The position numbers were made by a program, and so were the translations under genes. A stretch of 64,000 bases of DNA from Peptoclostridium litorale DSM 5388 (GTDB lineage Bacteria > Bacillota > Clostridia > Peptostreptococcales > Peptostreptococcaceae). The stretch lies in assembly GCF_900141635.1 (NCBI RefSeq), contig NZ_FSRH01000002.1, positions 124,001 through 188,000 on the forward strand, in the 5' to 3' direction. Shown here in pieces: positions 27,723 to 37,549 of the stretch (position 1 is the first letter of the stretch; each line of letters opens with the position of its first letter). The notes beneath the pieces were generated by a model. The model had not been told where the DNA came from. It was given only the letters and a program-made list of their open reading frames with translations, and did not search any database.

Positions 27723-29221
27723 TAGTGTTCCTCCTCTATTCCAACGGCGCACCTCATTATGCCGTCCTGAGTTGCTTTGTCCCTGCTGAATTCGCCTGTG
27801 ATTTTTCCATCGTGAAGGACAATTATCCTGTCGCTCATCCCCATTATTTCAGGCATTTCTGAAGATATCATTATTATGCTCATTCCATCCTTTTTGAACA
27901 GATTTATGAGTTCATAAATTTCCTTTTTTGCCCCTACGTCGACTCCCCTGGTCGGTTCGTCCAGTATGAGTATACTTGGCTTTGTCATAAGGCATTTTGC
28001 TATGGAAACCTTCTGTTGGTTCCCCCCGCTCAAATTCTTTACCTTCTGCTTTATTCCAGGTGTTTTGATGTTGAGCCTTTTTACATAGTCACTTACAATT
28101 TCCTCTTCAATTTTCTTGTCTATATTTAGCAATGCACCCTTTAGTCCGTCCAGTGAAGAAAGGCTCATATTGTCTCTTACTGAAAGACCCAGGACAAGCC
28201 CTTCATTTTTCCTGTCTTCAGACACATACGCAATCCCATGTCTAAGTGCGTCAGATGGAGATTTTATGGAAACCTTTTCACCATTCACATATATATCCCC
28301 ATGCTCATGCTTTATGTATCCAAATATGGTCTTTCCAAGTTCAGTTCTTCCAGCACCCATAAGCCCTGATATGCCTACTATTTCACCTTTTCGAACCTCG
28401 AGGCTTATATCTTTTACATACTTGTTCTTAAGGCCGTTTATACGTAGCACAGTTTCACCTTTTTCAACTTCCACCCTTGGAAACTGCTCGCTTAGCTTTC
28501 TGCCTACCATCATTTCTATTAGACCATCTTCATCCATATGCGAAACGCTTTCTTCGCCGACATATTTTCCGTCCCTTAGAACACTTACTCTGTCGCAGAT
28601 TTCAAATATTTCCCCCAGCCTGTGCGATATATATATTATTGCCTTGTTTTCAGATTTAAGTTCATTTATCACCCTAAACAGACTTTCAGTCTCCTTGTCT
28701 GTAAGTGCATCCGTAGGCTCATCCATTATTATTACACTGGCGTTAAGCGAAAGCGCCTTTGCAATTTCAACCATTTGCCTTTGCCCCATGCTAAGGCTGC
28801 CTAAAAGATCTCTTGGATCCTTGTCTATATTGAGCTTTTTTAAAAGCCTGTTTGCATTTTCATTCATCTTCTTCCAATCAATATTCCCAAACCTTGTGAC
28901 AGGCTCTCTTCCTATGAATATGTTCTCGGCTATGCTAAGGTGAGGTATCAGATTAAGCTCCTGGTGTATTATAGCTATTCCAATTTCCTGTGCATGCTTA
29001 GTGTCCTTCATTGACAGGGGATTTCCTCTCCAGCATATCTCTCCTGCATTCTTCGAGTAAACACCGCTCATTATCTTCATGAGTGTGGATTTTCCGGCTC
29101 CGTTTTCTCCAAGAAGCGCAAGCACCTCTCCTTCAAAAACTTTAAGGTCTACATTGTCGAGTGCCTTGACTCCCGGAAATTCCTTCGAAATGCCTTTCAT
29201 CTCCAAAATAGGTTTTTTCAT
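27722..29221 (-). CDS. rbsA: ribose ABC transporter ATP-binding protein (double ABC)
   Basis: 499 residues with two ABC domains. The first has GENGAGKST, LSMGQRQMVEIAKAL and IIMDEPTDALTD. The second has a degenerate Walker A GLMGAGRTE, plus LSGGNQQKVSIAK and LILDEPTRGVDVGAKKEI. This asymmetry is typical of sugar ATPases such as RbsA. Confidence 0.96.
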   Translation of the reverse strand: MKKPILEMKGISKEFPGVKALDNVDLKVFEGEVLALLGENGAGKSTLMKIMSGVYSKNAGEICWRGNPLSMKDTKHAQEIGIAIIHQELNLIPHLSIAENIFIGREPVTRFGNIDWKKMNENANRLLKKLNIDKDPRDLLGSLSMGQRQMVEIAKALSLNASVIIMDEPTDALTDKETESLFRVINELKSENKAIIYISHRLGEIFEICDRVSVLRDGKYVGEESVSHMDEDGLIEMMVGRKLSEQFPRVEVEKGETVLRINGLKNKYVKDISLEVRKGEIVGISGLMGAGRTELGKTIFGYIKHEHGDIYVNGEKVSIKSPSDALRHGIAYVSEDRKNEGLVLGLSVRDNMSLSSLDGLKGALLNIDKKIEEEIVSDYVKRLNIKTPGIKQKVKNLSGGNQQKVSIAKCLMTKPSILILDEPTRGVDVGAKKEIYELINLFKKDGMSIIMISSEMPEIMGMSDRIIVLHDGKITGEFSRDKATQDGIMRCAVGIEEEH

Positions 29222-29234
29222 AGTTTGACCACTC

Positions 29235-29642
29235 CTAAAAAACTACTCCTGATTTTAATATCACATTTGCATATGGCGTGCATTCTCCTGTTCTTACAAC
29301 CGCCTTGGAATCCCTTGTAACCTCTTTGAACTCCTCATGAGAAACAGACTTTATGATTATTTCGGGATTTGAAGCCTTTAATATATATATAAGCTTGGCG
29401 CAGACTTCTGGATTTTTTTCATATATTTCTTCAGCGATTATAGCCTCTTCCACCTTCAGTTCTGAAAGCACCGCATCTACAACTTGAAGGAATGTAGGCA
29501 CACCTTGTGTAAGGGCCAGGTCTATCCTGCCTGTTCCTTCTGGAACCGGCAGCCCGCAGTCCCCTATTGTCAGCATATCTGTATGTCCCATAAGCGATAT
29601 GGCATGAGATATTTGAGAATTTAAAAGTCCTGTTTTTTTCAA
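29235..29642 (-). CDS. rbsD: D-ribose pyranase
   Basis: 135 residues matching RbsD/FucU mutarotases: ISHAISLMGHTDMLTIGDCGLPVP contains the catalytic-type His and Asp residues, and TGECTPYANVIL closes the fold. It interconverts pyran and furan forms of ribose for the kinase. Confidence 0.94.
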   Translation of the reverse strand: MKKTGLLNSQISHAISLMGHTDMLTIGDCGLPVPEGTGRIDLALTQGVPTFLQVVDAVLSELKVEEAIIAEEIYEKNPEVCAKLIYILKASNPEIIIKSVSHEEFKEVTRDSKAVVRTGECTPYANVILKSGVVF

Positions 29643-29664
29643 AGCAATTCACTCCTTGTCAAAA

Positions 29665-30567
29665 TTAAAGCTCTATTTCATTTATATGTGGAAGCGAACT
29701 TTGAGCGCCTTCCCTTGTAACTGTAACAGATGCAACCTTTGTCGCAAATTCTATTGCTTCATCCATGGCTTTGCCATTTGCAATATAAGATGCAACACCT
29801 GCAATAAAACTGTCCCCTGCCGCTGTAGTGTCAACAGCTTCAACTTTTATAGCATCGTATTTTCTGCAAAAACCCTCGCCTAGGTGCATGCATCCATTTT
29901 CTCCAAGAGTTACTATTATCTCCTTTATCCCTTTTTGTATGAGCGAATCCGCAGCCAGCTTCACTTCACTTTCGTCTTTTGCACTCATTTTGCTTATCAG
30001 CTCAAGTTCTGTCTCATTTGGAACAAGAAGGTCTACATTCTTTATGATTTCATCTCCTAGCGGCCTTGCCGGAGCTGGATTGAGTATTGTGTATTTTCCA
30101 AGTCTCTTTGATATCTCAAGAGCATGTCTTACTGATTCTTCCGGAATTTCAAGCTGAAGCACTACTATGTCAGCTGACTCTATCTTTTCTATGTTCTCAT
30201 CTATAAATTCCTTTGTAACGCTGAAATTCGCACCTAAATTTACAATTATCGAATTGTTGGCACTTTCATCCACAGTTATAATTGCAATTCCCGTGGAAAT
30301 TCCATTTTCAATATGTATTCCCGTAGTGTCTATATTGTCATTTTCAAGCCCTTTTTTAAGTTCCCTGCCAAAGGCATCGTCCCCGACCTTGCCAATCATT
30401 GTGACATCGGCTCCAAGTCTCGACATTGCAACAGCCTGGTTTGCTCCCTTGCCTCCAGGTATTTGGGCAAATCCCTTCCCAAGCACAGTTTCCCCTACCT
30501 GGGGCATGCTTTCAACCTTGGATACAAGATCCATGTTTATACTTCCTATAACTAATATTTTAGACAT
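29665..30567 (-). CDS. rbsK: ribokinase
   Basis: 300-residue PfkB-family kinase. GSINMDLVSKVESMPQVGET and GGKGANQAVAMSRLGADV form the sugar site, VDTTAAGDSFIAGVA the catalytic anion hole and Asp. It makes ribose 5-phosphate from imported ribose, feeding the pentose phosphate route that includes the transketolase at 60 kb. Confidence 0.95.
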   Translation of the reverse strand: MSKILVIGSINMDLVSKVESMPQVGETVLGKGFAQIPGGKGANQAVAMSRLGADVTMIGKVGDDAFGRELKKGLENDNIDTTGIHIENGISTGIAIITVDESANNSIIVNLGANFSVTKEFIDENIEKIESADIVVLQLEIPEESVRHALEISKRLGKYTILNPAPARPLGDEIIKNVDLLVPNETELELISKMSAKDESEVKLAADSLIQKGIKEIIVTLGENGCMHLGEGFCRKYDAIKVEAVDTTAAGDSFIAGVASYIANGKAMDEAIEFATKVASVTVTREGAQSSLPHINEIEL

Positions 30568-30582
30568 ATGAAACGCTCCCTC

Positions 30583-31596
30583 TTATTTCTTCTTTACCGA
30601 CTCTCTTATGACTATATCGGGCTGAAGCACAAGCCTTTTTTGCTCTGCCTTCTTGCCTTCAAGTATATCTATTAGCATCTCAACCGCCCTGTAGCCCATC
30701 TCGTATTTCGGCTGCCTTATCGTTGTAAGTTCAGGCTCTATCATGCTTGATACGTATATGTCGTCAAATCCGACTATAGATATGTCCTGCGGTATGCGTA
30801 TGCCTTTCCCCTTGAAACTCTTTATCGCTCCTATTGCAATAAGGTCGTTACCGCAAAAAACCCCGTCAAAATCAAGATTCTTTTCTATTGCGATTGCCGC
30901 GGCTTCATATCCCCAGTTTTCATTGAATTCCCCTTCGAGAAGCAGATCCTGGTCAAAATCTATATTGTGATTTTCAAGTGCACTCTTGTATCCTTCGAGT
31001 CTTTCGAATGAAGCCTTGTTTGTAAGCGGACCTGAAATGAATAGTATCTTTTCCATGCCATTTGATATCATGTGCTCGACGCCAATGCATGCACCCTTGA
31101 AGTTATCCGTTATAACCCTTCCCTTTATGCATTTCATATCTATGTCGATGTCTCTATCGACAAGTATTATGGGCATTGAAGTTTCCGTTATTTTTTCAAA
31201 CTGGTCTTCACGTTTTGACGAAACAGCTATTATTATCCCATCTACCATTTTCTCGCTGAGCACTTTAAGGTACTCGTCTTCCTTTGAAAGGTTGTTGTCC
31301 GCATTGCAAAATATTATGGTGTAACCGGCCTTGCTGGCCATGTCTTCGGCACCCCTTGCAAGCTCGGGGAAAAATGGATTTCGAATATCCGGTATTATGA
31401 GTCCTATTGTATTAGTCCTCTTAGTCACAAGGCTTCTGGCGACAACACTAGGAGTATAGTTGTTCTCCTTCATTATCTTTTTTATCCTGTCCTTTGTAGC
31501 ATCGCTTATGCTCTCATCCTTGCCGTTCATGACTTTGGATACAGTTGTTGTTGAAACTCCTGCCAGCTTTGCAATATCTTTAATTGTCATTTTCAT
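30583..31596 (-). CDS. rbsR: LacI-family repressor of the ribose operon
   Basis: About 337 residues. The N-terminal helix-turn-helix TIKDIAKLAGVSTTTVSKVMN and the hinge helix NYTPSVVARSL precede a type I ligand-binding domain. ATG 31596 has AGGGTGA 5 bases upstream; the GTG at 31605 lies inside that site. It is the first gene of the operon and faces a LacI-type operator, so autoregulation with ribose or ribose phosphate as inducer is likely (inference). Confidence 0.93.
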   Translation of the reverse strand: MKMTIKDIAKLAGVSTTTVSKVMNGKDESISDATKDRIKKIMKENNYTPSVVARSLVTKRTNTIGLIIPDIRNPFFPELARGAEDMASKAGYTIIFCNADNNLSKEDEYLKVLSEKMVDGIIIAVSSKREDQFEKITETSMPIILVDRDIDIDMKCIKGRVITDNFKGACIGVEHMISNGMEKILFISGPLTNKASFERLEGYKSALENHNIDFDQDLLLEGEFNENWGYEAAAIAIEKNLDFDGVFCGNDLIAIGAIKSFKGKGIRIPQDISIVGFDDIYVSSMIEPELTTIRQPKYEMGYRAVEMLIDILEGKKAEQKRLVLQPDIVIRESVKKK

Positions 31597-31632
31597 ATAT
31601 ATCACCCTAATTCATTCAAGGTACTATGCAAA

Positions 31633-31669
31633 ATCTAGGTAACCGGTTTACTAAAACGTTTACCTAGAT
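31633..31669. promoter_or_regulatory. compound LacI-type operator before the ribose operon
   Basis: Two GC-centred half-palindromes lie side by side: GGTAACCGGTTTAC (centre CCGG) and TAAAACGTTTACC (centre CG). They are enclosed by a larger perfect inverted repeat ATCTAGGTA ... TACCTAGAT (31633-31641, 31661-31669). The CG-centred site fits the LacI/CcpA style. The position 37 bases before rbsR fits operon repression. Confidence 0.8.
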
Positions 31670-31808
31670 AGCTTAACACCTTTTTTATTTTTTTTCAATA
31701 AAATTTCGCGTATTTTTTACATACTATATATCTATAATATGCTTTTTATATTCACTTTAATCCTATTAAAACACAAAAACGCCTCATATTCTACATTAAT
31801 GACTCATT

Positions 31809-31854
31809 AAAAAAGCAACTCCAAATAATATTTTCCAACAGAGCTGCTTTTGCT
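31809..31854. terminator. terminator after the UPF0178 gene
   Basis: AAAAGCAACTC (31811-31821) pairs with GAGCTGCTTTT (31841-31851) with one wobble, and T runs flank it on both strands. The remaining part of the 31670-31988 gap is AT-rich, contains the rbs promoter region, and holds no gene that I can see. Confidence 0.75.
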
Positions 31855-31988
31855 TTTATTCACTAAATTTTATGCTGTTCATATTTTGAAAATACCCATG
31901 CCCTGTATCCCACTTTGACACTTCTACCTTTTACAACCTTGCCATATCAAGCTTCCCGACTGCTTTCCATGTTGATCGCCCATATGTT

Positions 31989-32426
31989 TTAAAGCATGCT
32001 TTTAACAAGCTCTTTGAACTTGAGCTCAAAAATCTTGTCGTCGTCCTTGCTCCTCTTGGAAGTCTTCGAATACTTTTTATGCTTTTTTCTCATCTGCTGG
32101 TTCATATACCTTTTCATGAGAAGCCCCTCTATGTTGTCATCAGTATAAACTAGACCATTTTGATTTATTGCCGCAGCCTTCTTTGCAAGCGCCAGTGCAG
32201 CTACACCGTAGTCCTGAGTAACCACTATGTCCCCATTGACCGTATTGTTTATAAGAGCTATGTCCGCCACGTCACGCCCCTTTTCTACGGTTATTATCTT
32301 TGCATAGTCGTCGTATATCTCATGGCAGACATTTTTCACCATTACAAGTTCCACTCCATGCTCCTTTGCCACTTTGAGTATTATGTCCTTTACGGGACAT
32401 CCGTCCGCATCAACCAGTATTTTCAT
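31989..32426 (-). CDS. YaiI/YqxD family (UPF0178, DUF188) protein
   Basis: 145 residues opening with MKILVDADGCPVKDIIL, followed by GRDVADIALIN and VTQDYGVAALAL, the conserved PIN-like acidic positions of the family. The C-terminal region is Lys-rich. A nuclease fold is known but no function is established. Confidence 0.9.
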   Translation of the reverse strand: MKILVDADGCPVKDIILKVAKEHGVELVMVKNVCHEIYDDYAKIITVEKGRDVADIALINNTVNGDIVVTQDYGVAALALAKKAAAINQNGLVYTDDNIEGLLMKRYMNQQMRKKHKKYSKTSKRSKDDDKIFELKFKELVKSML

Positions 32427-32504
32427 ATTTTCCCCTTTTTATGTTTTGATTTGTATAAGGACAGTATAACTCGTTTTTGTTGTCTGTAAAACAAATTATT
32501 TGTC

Positions 32505-33242
32505 TTATTTTTGCACTATATAAAACACATATCCATACCAATTTGAATATCTTCTGTAGAGTTCAATCTCAATTTCTTCTTGTTCAATCATTTCGATTGC
32601 CTGATTGTCGCTTTTGTATTTTTCCCTAAGCATAATAAGCCTTTTTTCCAGCGGATTATAGTAATCTCTCCACCAAGCCTTTTCTGGCAAAATAAAATGT
32701 TCAATCACTTTATAGCCGCACTTTTCAATAAGTGCTATGTTCGCATCTATTCCTTTAATCGCAGGATATGCCTCATCCCAAAACTGCTGAAGTTCTTTCG
32801 GTCTGTCTTCCCTCAGCCAAGAAACCTCTGTAAAAGCCATATATCCTCCGGGCCTTAAAAACTGCTTCCAGTAATTTAGTCCCTTTTCAACTCCTATTAT
32901 ATAAATAGCCCCTTCAGCCCATATCAAATCAAAACTGTTTCTTTCAAAATCCATTTCAAACATAGAGACATTCATTGTCTTTATATTTTCAGCCAGCCCT
33001 TCCTTTTGGGCTGTCTTTTCCAGTACTTCCAGATATGGCTGATGGTTATCTATTGCAGTTATATTGCCACTGCTTATTTTTGCCAGCTCAATTGTCTGCA
33101 TTCCCGGCCCGCACCCTACGTCTAGAATTTCAGGCTCATCCGGCAAATCCGGTATAGCTTGAAATGCTTTTCTTGTGCACTCGTTAAGCCCTGGACCTTC
33201 CCTTGGCAAATTGCTGTGTATCTCGAAAAATAATTTATCCAT
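32505..33242 (-). CDS. class I SAM-dependent methyltransferase
   Basis: 245 residues. The SAM motif I is ILDVGCGPGMQTIELAK, followed by ITAIDNHQPYLE (acidic ribose contact) and LIWAEGAIYIIG. Substrate unknown; small-molecule methyltransferases of this type are common accessory genes. It lies 42 bases downstream of a second methyltransferase gene but shows little similarity to it beyond the fold. Confidence 0.88.
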   Translation of the reverse strand: MDKLFFEIHSNLPREGPGLNECTRKAFQAIPDLPDEPEILDVGCGPGMQTIELAKISSGNITAIDNHQPYLEVLEKTAQKEGLAENIKTMNVSMFEMDFERNSFDLIWAEGAIYIIGVEKGLNYWKQFLRPGGYMAFTEVSWLREDRPKELQQFWDEAYPAIKGIDANIALIEKCGYKVIEHFILPEKAWWRDYYNPLEKRLIMLREKYKSDNQAIEMIEQEEIEIELYRRYSNWYGYVFYIVQK

Positions 33243-33284
33243 TTTGTCCTCCCGATATTGAATTTTTTATATTAAAAACATATT

Positions 33285-33905
33285 CTAGTTTTTCGTTATA
33301 ATATAGTATTCAAGAAAAATACCTTTTTTTATAAGCTCTGCAGTTTTGAATCCGCACTCCACTATCAAGCTTGGAAGTTTGCCAAGCAGTTGATATCTTG
33401 TCGGTGATATCCATATCAGCATCAAGTACATAATGGGGGCTGTGAGTATATGGGGAGATCCAAAATCGCAAAGAAAAAACCTCCCGTCGTCTTTTAAAAC
33501 CCGGTGTATTTCCTGCAGCCCCTCTCTTTTTATCTCAACCGGCAGGTGGTGAAACACAAGGCTGGCAATGACAACATCAAAATAATCGTCTGGATAGGGC
33601 AATTCATCAATAGATGCAACATTAAAATTGATATTTAGATTTGCCTTTTTTGCCTTCTCCTGTGCATTCGATATCATTCTAGGAGCTATGTCTATCCCTT
33701 CCACCTCGCCAGATTCTCCAACGGCAGTCTTTGAAAGAATCGACAATACACCCGTTCCACATCCCACGTCTAAAACTTTTTCCCCTTTGTGAATATCCAT
33801 TAATTCAATCTGTTTTCTCCTGAATCTGCTTTTTTCGGTGAAAGTAAGACAGTCATAATAGTCCGCGAGAATGTCAAGCGAAATCCCCCTTGGCTTCTTT
33901 TTCAT
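33285..33905 (-). CDS. UbiE-like class I methyltransferase
   Basis: About 206 residues. Motif I is VLDVGCGTGVLSILSK, then EVEGIDIAPRMI and DVVIASLVFHHLP, with EIHRVLKDDGRFFLCDFG as the post-motif strand. ATG 33905 is chosen because AAGGAGG is 10 bases upstream; the ATG 1 base after that site and the longer frame to 33989 are less likely. Substrate unknown. Confidence 0.85.
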   Translation of the reverse strand: MKKKPRGISLDILADYYDCLTFTEKSRFRRKQIELMDIHKGEKVLDVGCGTGVLSILSKTAVGESGEVEGIDIAPRMISNAQEKAKKANLNINFNVASIDELPYPDDYFDVVIASLVFHHLPVEIKREGLQEIHRVLKDDGRFFLCDFGSPHILTAPIMYLMLIWISPTRYQLLGKLPSLIVECGFKTAELIKKGIFLEYYIITKN

Positions 33906-34067
33906 TCCCCGCATACCTCCTTCCCCCTTGCAAATTTGTTTTTTCTTTAATTTGTACCCACAATTCAATTTTAAAATAATGCATTGCAATTGCAGTCAAA
34001 GAAAACCCTGCCAGCCATTCGCTTGCTCAAAGCCCTCCTTATGTTCCGCTTAAAAAACACCATATAA

Positions 34068-34113
34068 AAGGCCCCGCAGCCCGTATGTAGGGCTTTTCAG
34101 CGGCAGGGCCTTT
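34068..34113 (-). terminator. GC-rich hairpin after the Big-domain gene
   Basis: AAAGGCCCTGC and GCGGGGCCTTT form the outer stem, with AGCCCTACATACGGGCT pairing inside. It lies about 110 bases after the Big-domain gene stop. The rest of 33906-34220 has no gene visible. Confidence 0.65.
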
Positions 34114-34220
34114 CCACTCATTTTAAATTTTCCAATATAAGGTTTTAGTTTCTACAGCCTGATTTGCCATGACACATTTCCTCTAAAGCACATCGAAAGT
34201 GCTGCCATGCTAAAATCATG

Positions 34221-36380
34221 TTATTTAAAAACCTCTATGGTTCTAATCACTGTGTTATTTCTGGTTATGTGGACCTCTTTTAAAAGCTCCCCATCCTCTG
34301 ATTCTGGATTAACAGCATCCAAATTGGAAGCATATCCTTTTGGAAGTTCTATCAACAAGATGTATCCGCCGATCTTAAGAACCTCTTTAGGCTCCTCCCA
34401 AGTTACCTTTCCATTGGCATTGACATGCCCTATCAGCTTGGCTTCATCTGTATATTTAGGAAGTGTTGGATCTGTTTCATAGCCAGGGTTCAGATAATCT
34501 GAATACTGAGTTTCTTCCGCGGTCTTGTCCTTGATCTCACGACCGAGAATTACATCTATTTCGTCTATTTCTTCGACAACCGGATCACCATTTTCATCCA
34601 TGACTATGTCGCCATTTTCATCTATTTTGAATATTTTATAGGATTCATAAAATTCTTGACTTATTGGGCTATATCCATCTTCATGCACATCAACCACTAT
34701 GAAACCTGTAGGGACTGGTGATGTTATCTTGAAATTATCCATGAACGTATTTGGTATGCCATCTGCATCATCTCCACTTGGATATTCTGGATTCTTACTC
34801 ATTGATACAAAGTATGATTTTGAATTCTTTGTACTGTCCTTAAATCCTGTGGCTTCATATAGATTGAATATAACCTCTGCATCTTCAGCTCCAACTACTA
34901 TTCTGTCATTATTTTCATTTTCGTCAGTCTCGTTTGTTTCTCCCAAAGGGACTTGGCTTCCCTGCTCTTCGACCTTGACATAATATTCTCCGGCGGGAAG
35001 GTTATAGCACCTTATATACACGTCCTCTTTACTCTCAAACTGGTCGACCGGCTCTGGCGAATCTGTCGTAGTCGCTGCTATATAAGCAGGGTCAGTGATT
35101 GTAGGGTCTAAAGCCACATTCACAAGGCACGAGTCCAAAACTGTGCCGTCTAATTTTTCCACATACAATGTCGCCTTGCCAGGTGCAACTCCCAAAATAG
35201 TCACGGCAAAATCCACCTCAGCAGCTGAATCTCCAGCTGTCACACCAGCTACTGTGGCAACGGTTGAGTTGTTCTCGTCAACAGGCTCGTATGACCATTT
35301 CCACTCTAGTGGTTCAATATCTGCATTATCTGGCTCTATGTTCATGCCTATAGTTGTAGTTTGGCCGGTGAAAACACTTACTGAACCAATGCTTACCGAT
35401 CCATCTAAAGCATCGACAAAGTCCACGCTTTCAACCGACAGTACAGGTTCTCCCGTCACATAGATTTCCAAGCTTGCAGTATAATCCGTGCCCTCTATTT
35501 CCCCTGTAAGAATGTAAGAGCTTCCGTCTTCATTTGCCTTGTCATATTGAATTACCTGTTCTTCTCCGACTGTGTATGCACCTATCCAGTTAACATCCAC
35601 ATACTCGGTTGTTCCGTCATTTAATTCAACTTCAACAATGTCTGGCAATTTCACTACCTCTCCGACAATGGCATGTATTGGCTCCGGATTCAAAACTTCA
35701 CCTATCCTCTTCACTGTAACTGTGCACGTCGCAGAAAATTCTTTTCCCTCTGACGTGGTTGTATCTACAACCTTAGCTGTAATTTCAACTTTATCTTCTG
35801 ATGCTAAAACTGCAGTTACTTCTCCTTTTTCACTGACAACAGCCACATCTGTATTGTTTGAGGTCCATTCCACATTCTGAATGCTTGCATTTTCAGGTAT
35901 AACCGATGCCGTAATAGTTCCCTTTCGTCCTTCAAGCAGTGTCATATCTGTCTTGTCTATTTCTATTCCTGATACAGGAATTCCTTCTTCCGAGCGTTCA
36001 TATACAAGATTTACAGTTCTATTGAAATTCCCCTTGAACTTGGTTAACTCAAGTTTTACAAGCTCTGGCGCAACGTATCCAGGTGCAGTTCCACCCGTTA
36101 TTGTACATGAGCCTCCAACAGGAACTCCTTCAAATGTGGCAAAATGGTCTGTAACTATTGTCTTGTCATAAATAACAATCGTTGTTCCATCCACTTCCTC
36201 CACCTTCTTAACCCTTACATCTACAGCTTCCTCCAATCCCGAATCAGATTCTAAAGATTCTGATACTATAACAGTTATGGTGACCATTCCACCGCCGTCA
36301 GCCTCAACCTCGAATCCAGTTGAGAAAACCAACAAAAACACCAAAAATACAATACTAATTTTTTTAAATATACTTCGCAT
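34221..36380 (-). CDS. secreted protein with bacterial Ig-like (Big) domains
   Basis: 719 residues. A signal peptide (IFKKISIVFLVFLLVFSTG) is followed by a beta-rich domain, a BIG2-like domain near 135-220 (ending VSEKGEVTAVLASEDKVEITAKV), a second Ig-like unit with EVVKLPDIVEVELNDGTTEY, a degenerate third unit, and a C-terminal region with DENGDIVMDENGD repeats. No LPxTG or S-layer motif is seen, so it is probably secreted or held by another means. ATG 36380 has GGAGG 5 bases upstream. The leader contains a c-di-GMP-I riboswitch, suggesting control by the motile-sessile switch. An adhesin or matrix role is inference. Confidence 0.85.
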   Translation of the reverse strand: MRSIFKKISIVFLVFLLVFSTGFEVEADGGGMVTITVIVSESLESDSGLEEAVDVRVKKVEEVDGTTIVIYDKTIVTDHFATFEGVPVGGSCTITGGTAPGYVAPELVKLELTKFKGNFNRTVNLVYERSEEGIPVSGIEIDKTDMTLLEGRKGTITASVIPENASIQNVEWTSNNTDVAVVSEKGEVTAVLASEDKVEITAKVVDTTTSEGKEFSATCTVTVKRIGEVLNPEPIHAIVGEVVKLPDIVEVELNDGTTEYVDVNWIGAYTVGEEQVIQYDKANEDGSSYILTGEIEGTDYTASLEIYVTGEPVLSVESVDFVDALDGSVSIGSVSVFTGQTTTIGMNIEPDNADIEPLEWKWSYEPVDENNSTVATVAGVTAGDSAAEVDFAVTILGVAPGKATLYVEKLDGTVLDSCLVNVALDPTITDPAYIAATTTDSPEPVDQFESKEDVYIRCYNLPAGEYYVKVEEQGSQVPLGETNETDENENNDRIVVGAEDAEVIFNLYEATGFKDSTKNSKSYFVSMSKNPEYPSGDDADGIPNTFMDNFKITSPVPTGFIVVDVHEDGYSPISQEFYESYKIFKIDENGDIVMDENGDPVVEEIDEIDVILGREIKDKTAEETQYSDYLNPGYETDPTLPKYTDEAKLIGHVNANGKVTWEEPKEVLKIGGYILLIELPKGYASNLDAVNPESEDGELLKEVHITRNNTVIRTIEVFK

Positions 36381-36440
36381 GCAACCTCCATTTGCTTTTC
36401 TTTCAGACTTTACAGCCATGATACTTTGCACCTCCCGTTA

Positions 36441-36558
36441 AAAATAAAAAGCTGCCATAAATAAATATGGCAGCCAGACAATCGTAGCATTTTAAATGCT
36501 TTAGACTCTAAGCTTTGCGTCCTTGCCTTTTGGCAAGTTTGCCTTTTTCAAAAAACCT
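36441..36558 (-). ncRNA. cyclic di-GMP-I (GEMM-I) riboswitch with terminator
   Basis: On the minus strand the aptamer contains AAAAAGGCAAA, P2 CTTGCC-AAAA-GGCAAG, the conserved GACGCAAAGC, the CTTAGAGTCTAAAG segment, and a P3 region ending CTGGCTGCC. The 3' part overlaps a terminator, GCTGCCATA-TTTATT-TATGGCAGC, followed by TTTTTATTTTT. Competition between the aptamer end and the terminator stem is the likely switch. It is about 60 bases upstream of the Big-domain gene ribosome site. The direction (ON or OFF) cannot be fixed by eye. Confidence 0.9.
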
Positions 36559-36862
36559 TTTAATTTTGTTATATGTATACCCCCTCGCAAATAGCGAATA
36601 TCAGGAGGTTTTGTCGAATTTTGGGAAATTTATTTATTTTTTAATAAATAGATTTATTTCAATTGCCAATCCATTGCCGCCATTCAAATTCAATGAATAT
36701 TCAGGCTAAGCGTGCGCTGTAAAGCAAATATTTTTATTTTTAAAAAAATCTTAAGATTTACGCCGGGCTTCTTTTAAGAAATAGATGTTATTATCTATTT
36801 AAGGCCTTCGATAAAACAATTGCTAAAGTCGAAACACAAACTGACATGAAAGGTGATAGACA

Positions 36863-37549
36863 ATGAACATACTAGTATGCGACGATGACAAAGAAATAGT
36901 AGAGGCAATAGAAATATACCTTAAAAACGACGGTTACTGCGTTTTCAAGGCACACGACGGAGTGCAGGCCCTTAGCGCGCTGAGTCAAAATGACATACAC
37001 CTGATAATAATGGACATAATGATGCCTAATATGGACGGCATGAAAACCACTAACGAAATCAGAAAGACAAGGAATATTCCAATAATGATGCTTTCTGCCA
37101 AATCAGAGGACATGGACAAGATAATGGGACTCAACATGGGAGCCGACGACTATCTTACAAAGCCCTTCAATCCCCTCGAGCTTCTGGCAAGGGTCAAATC
37201 GCTTCTTAGAAGATATGTATCCCTTGGGAGCTATACTCCAAAGACAGGAGTTTATAAAAGCGGCGAACTTATTGTGGACGACGAGAGCAAAAAAGTATTT
37301 ACAGACGGTGAATGCGTAAAGCTCACTCCTCTCGAATACAAAATACTCTGCTTTTTGACTCAAAACGCCGGAAAGGTATATTCAATAGAACAAATTTATG
37401 AAAACGTGTGGAACGAGACGGCATACAATCCGGAAAACACCGTTGCCGTTCACATAAGAAGAATACGTGAAAAGATTGAGATAAATCCTAAAGAACCAAA
37501 ATATTTAAAGGTGGTGTGGGGAATTGGATACAAAGTGGAAAAATATTAG
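36863..37549 (+). CDS. OmpR-family response regulator (VanR-like)
   Basis: 228 residues. Receiver domain with DDD at 7-9, phospho-acceptor Asp51 in LIIMDIMMPNMDG, and YLTKPFNPLEL; then a winged-helix domain (LTPLEYKILCFLTQNAGKVYS, NTVAVHIRRIREKI). AAAGGTG lies 8 bases before ATG. It overlaps the kinase gene by 26 bases. It is divergent from the c-di-GMP-controlled Big-domain gene, so the shared 36381-36862 region may be its target. Confidence 0.93.
   Translation: MNILVCDDDKEIVEAIEIYLKNDGYCVFKAHDGVQALSALSQNDIHLIIMDIMMPNMDGMKTTNEIRKTRNIPIMMLSAKSEDMDKIMGLNMGADDYLTKPFNPLELLARVKSLLRRYVSLGSYTPKTGVYKSGELIVDDESKKVFTDGECVKLTPLEYKILCFLTQNAGKVYSIEQIYENVWNETAYNPENTVAVHIRRIREKIEINPKEPKYLKVVWGIGYKVEKY

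Noticed and set aside
34221-36380. Cell-wall sorting signal or S-layer domain in the Big-domain protein
   Set aside because: The C-terminus ends without LPxTG, a hydrophobic tail or SLH motifs.
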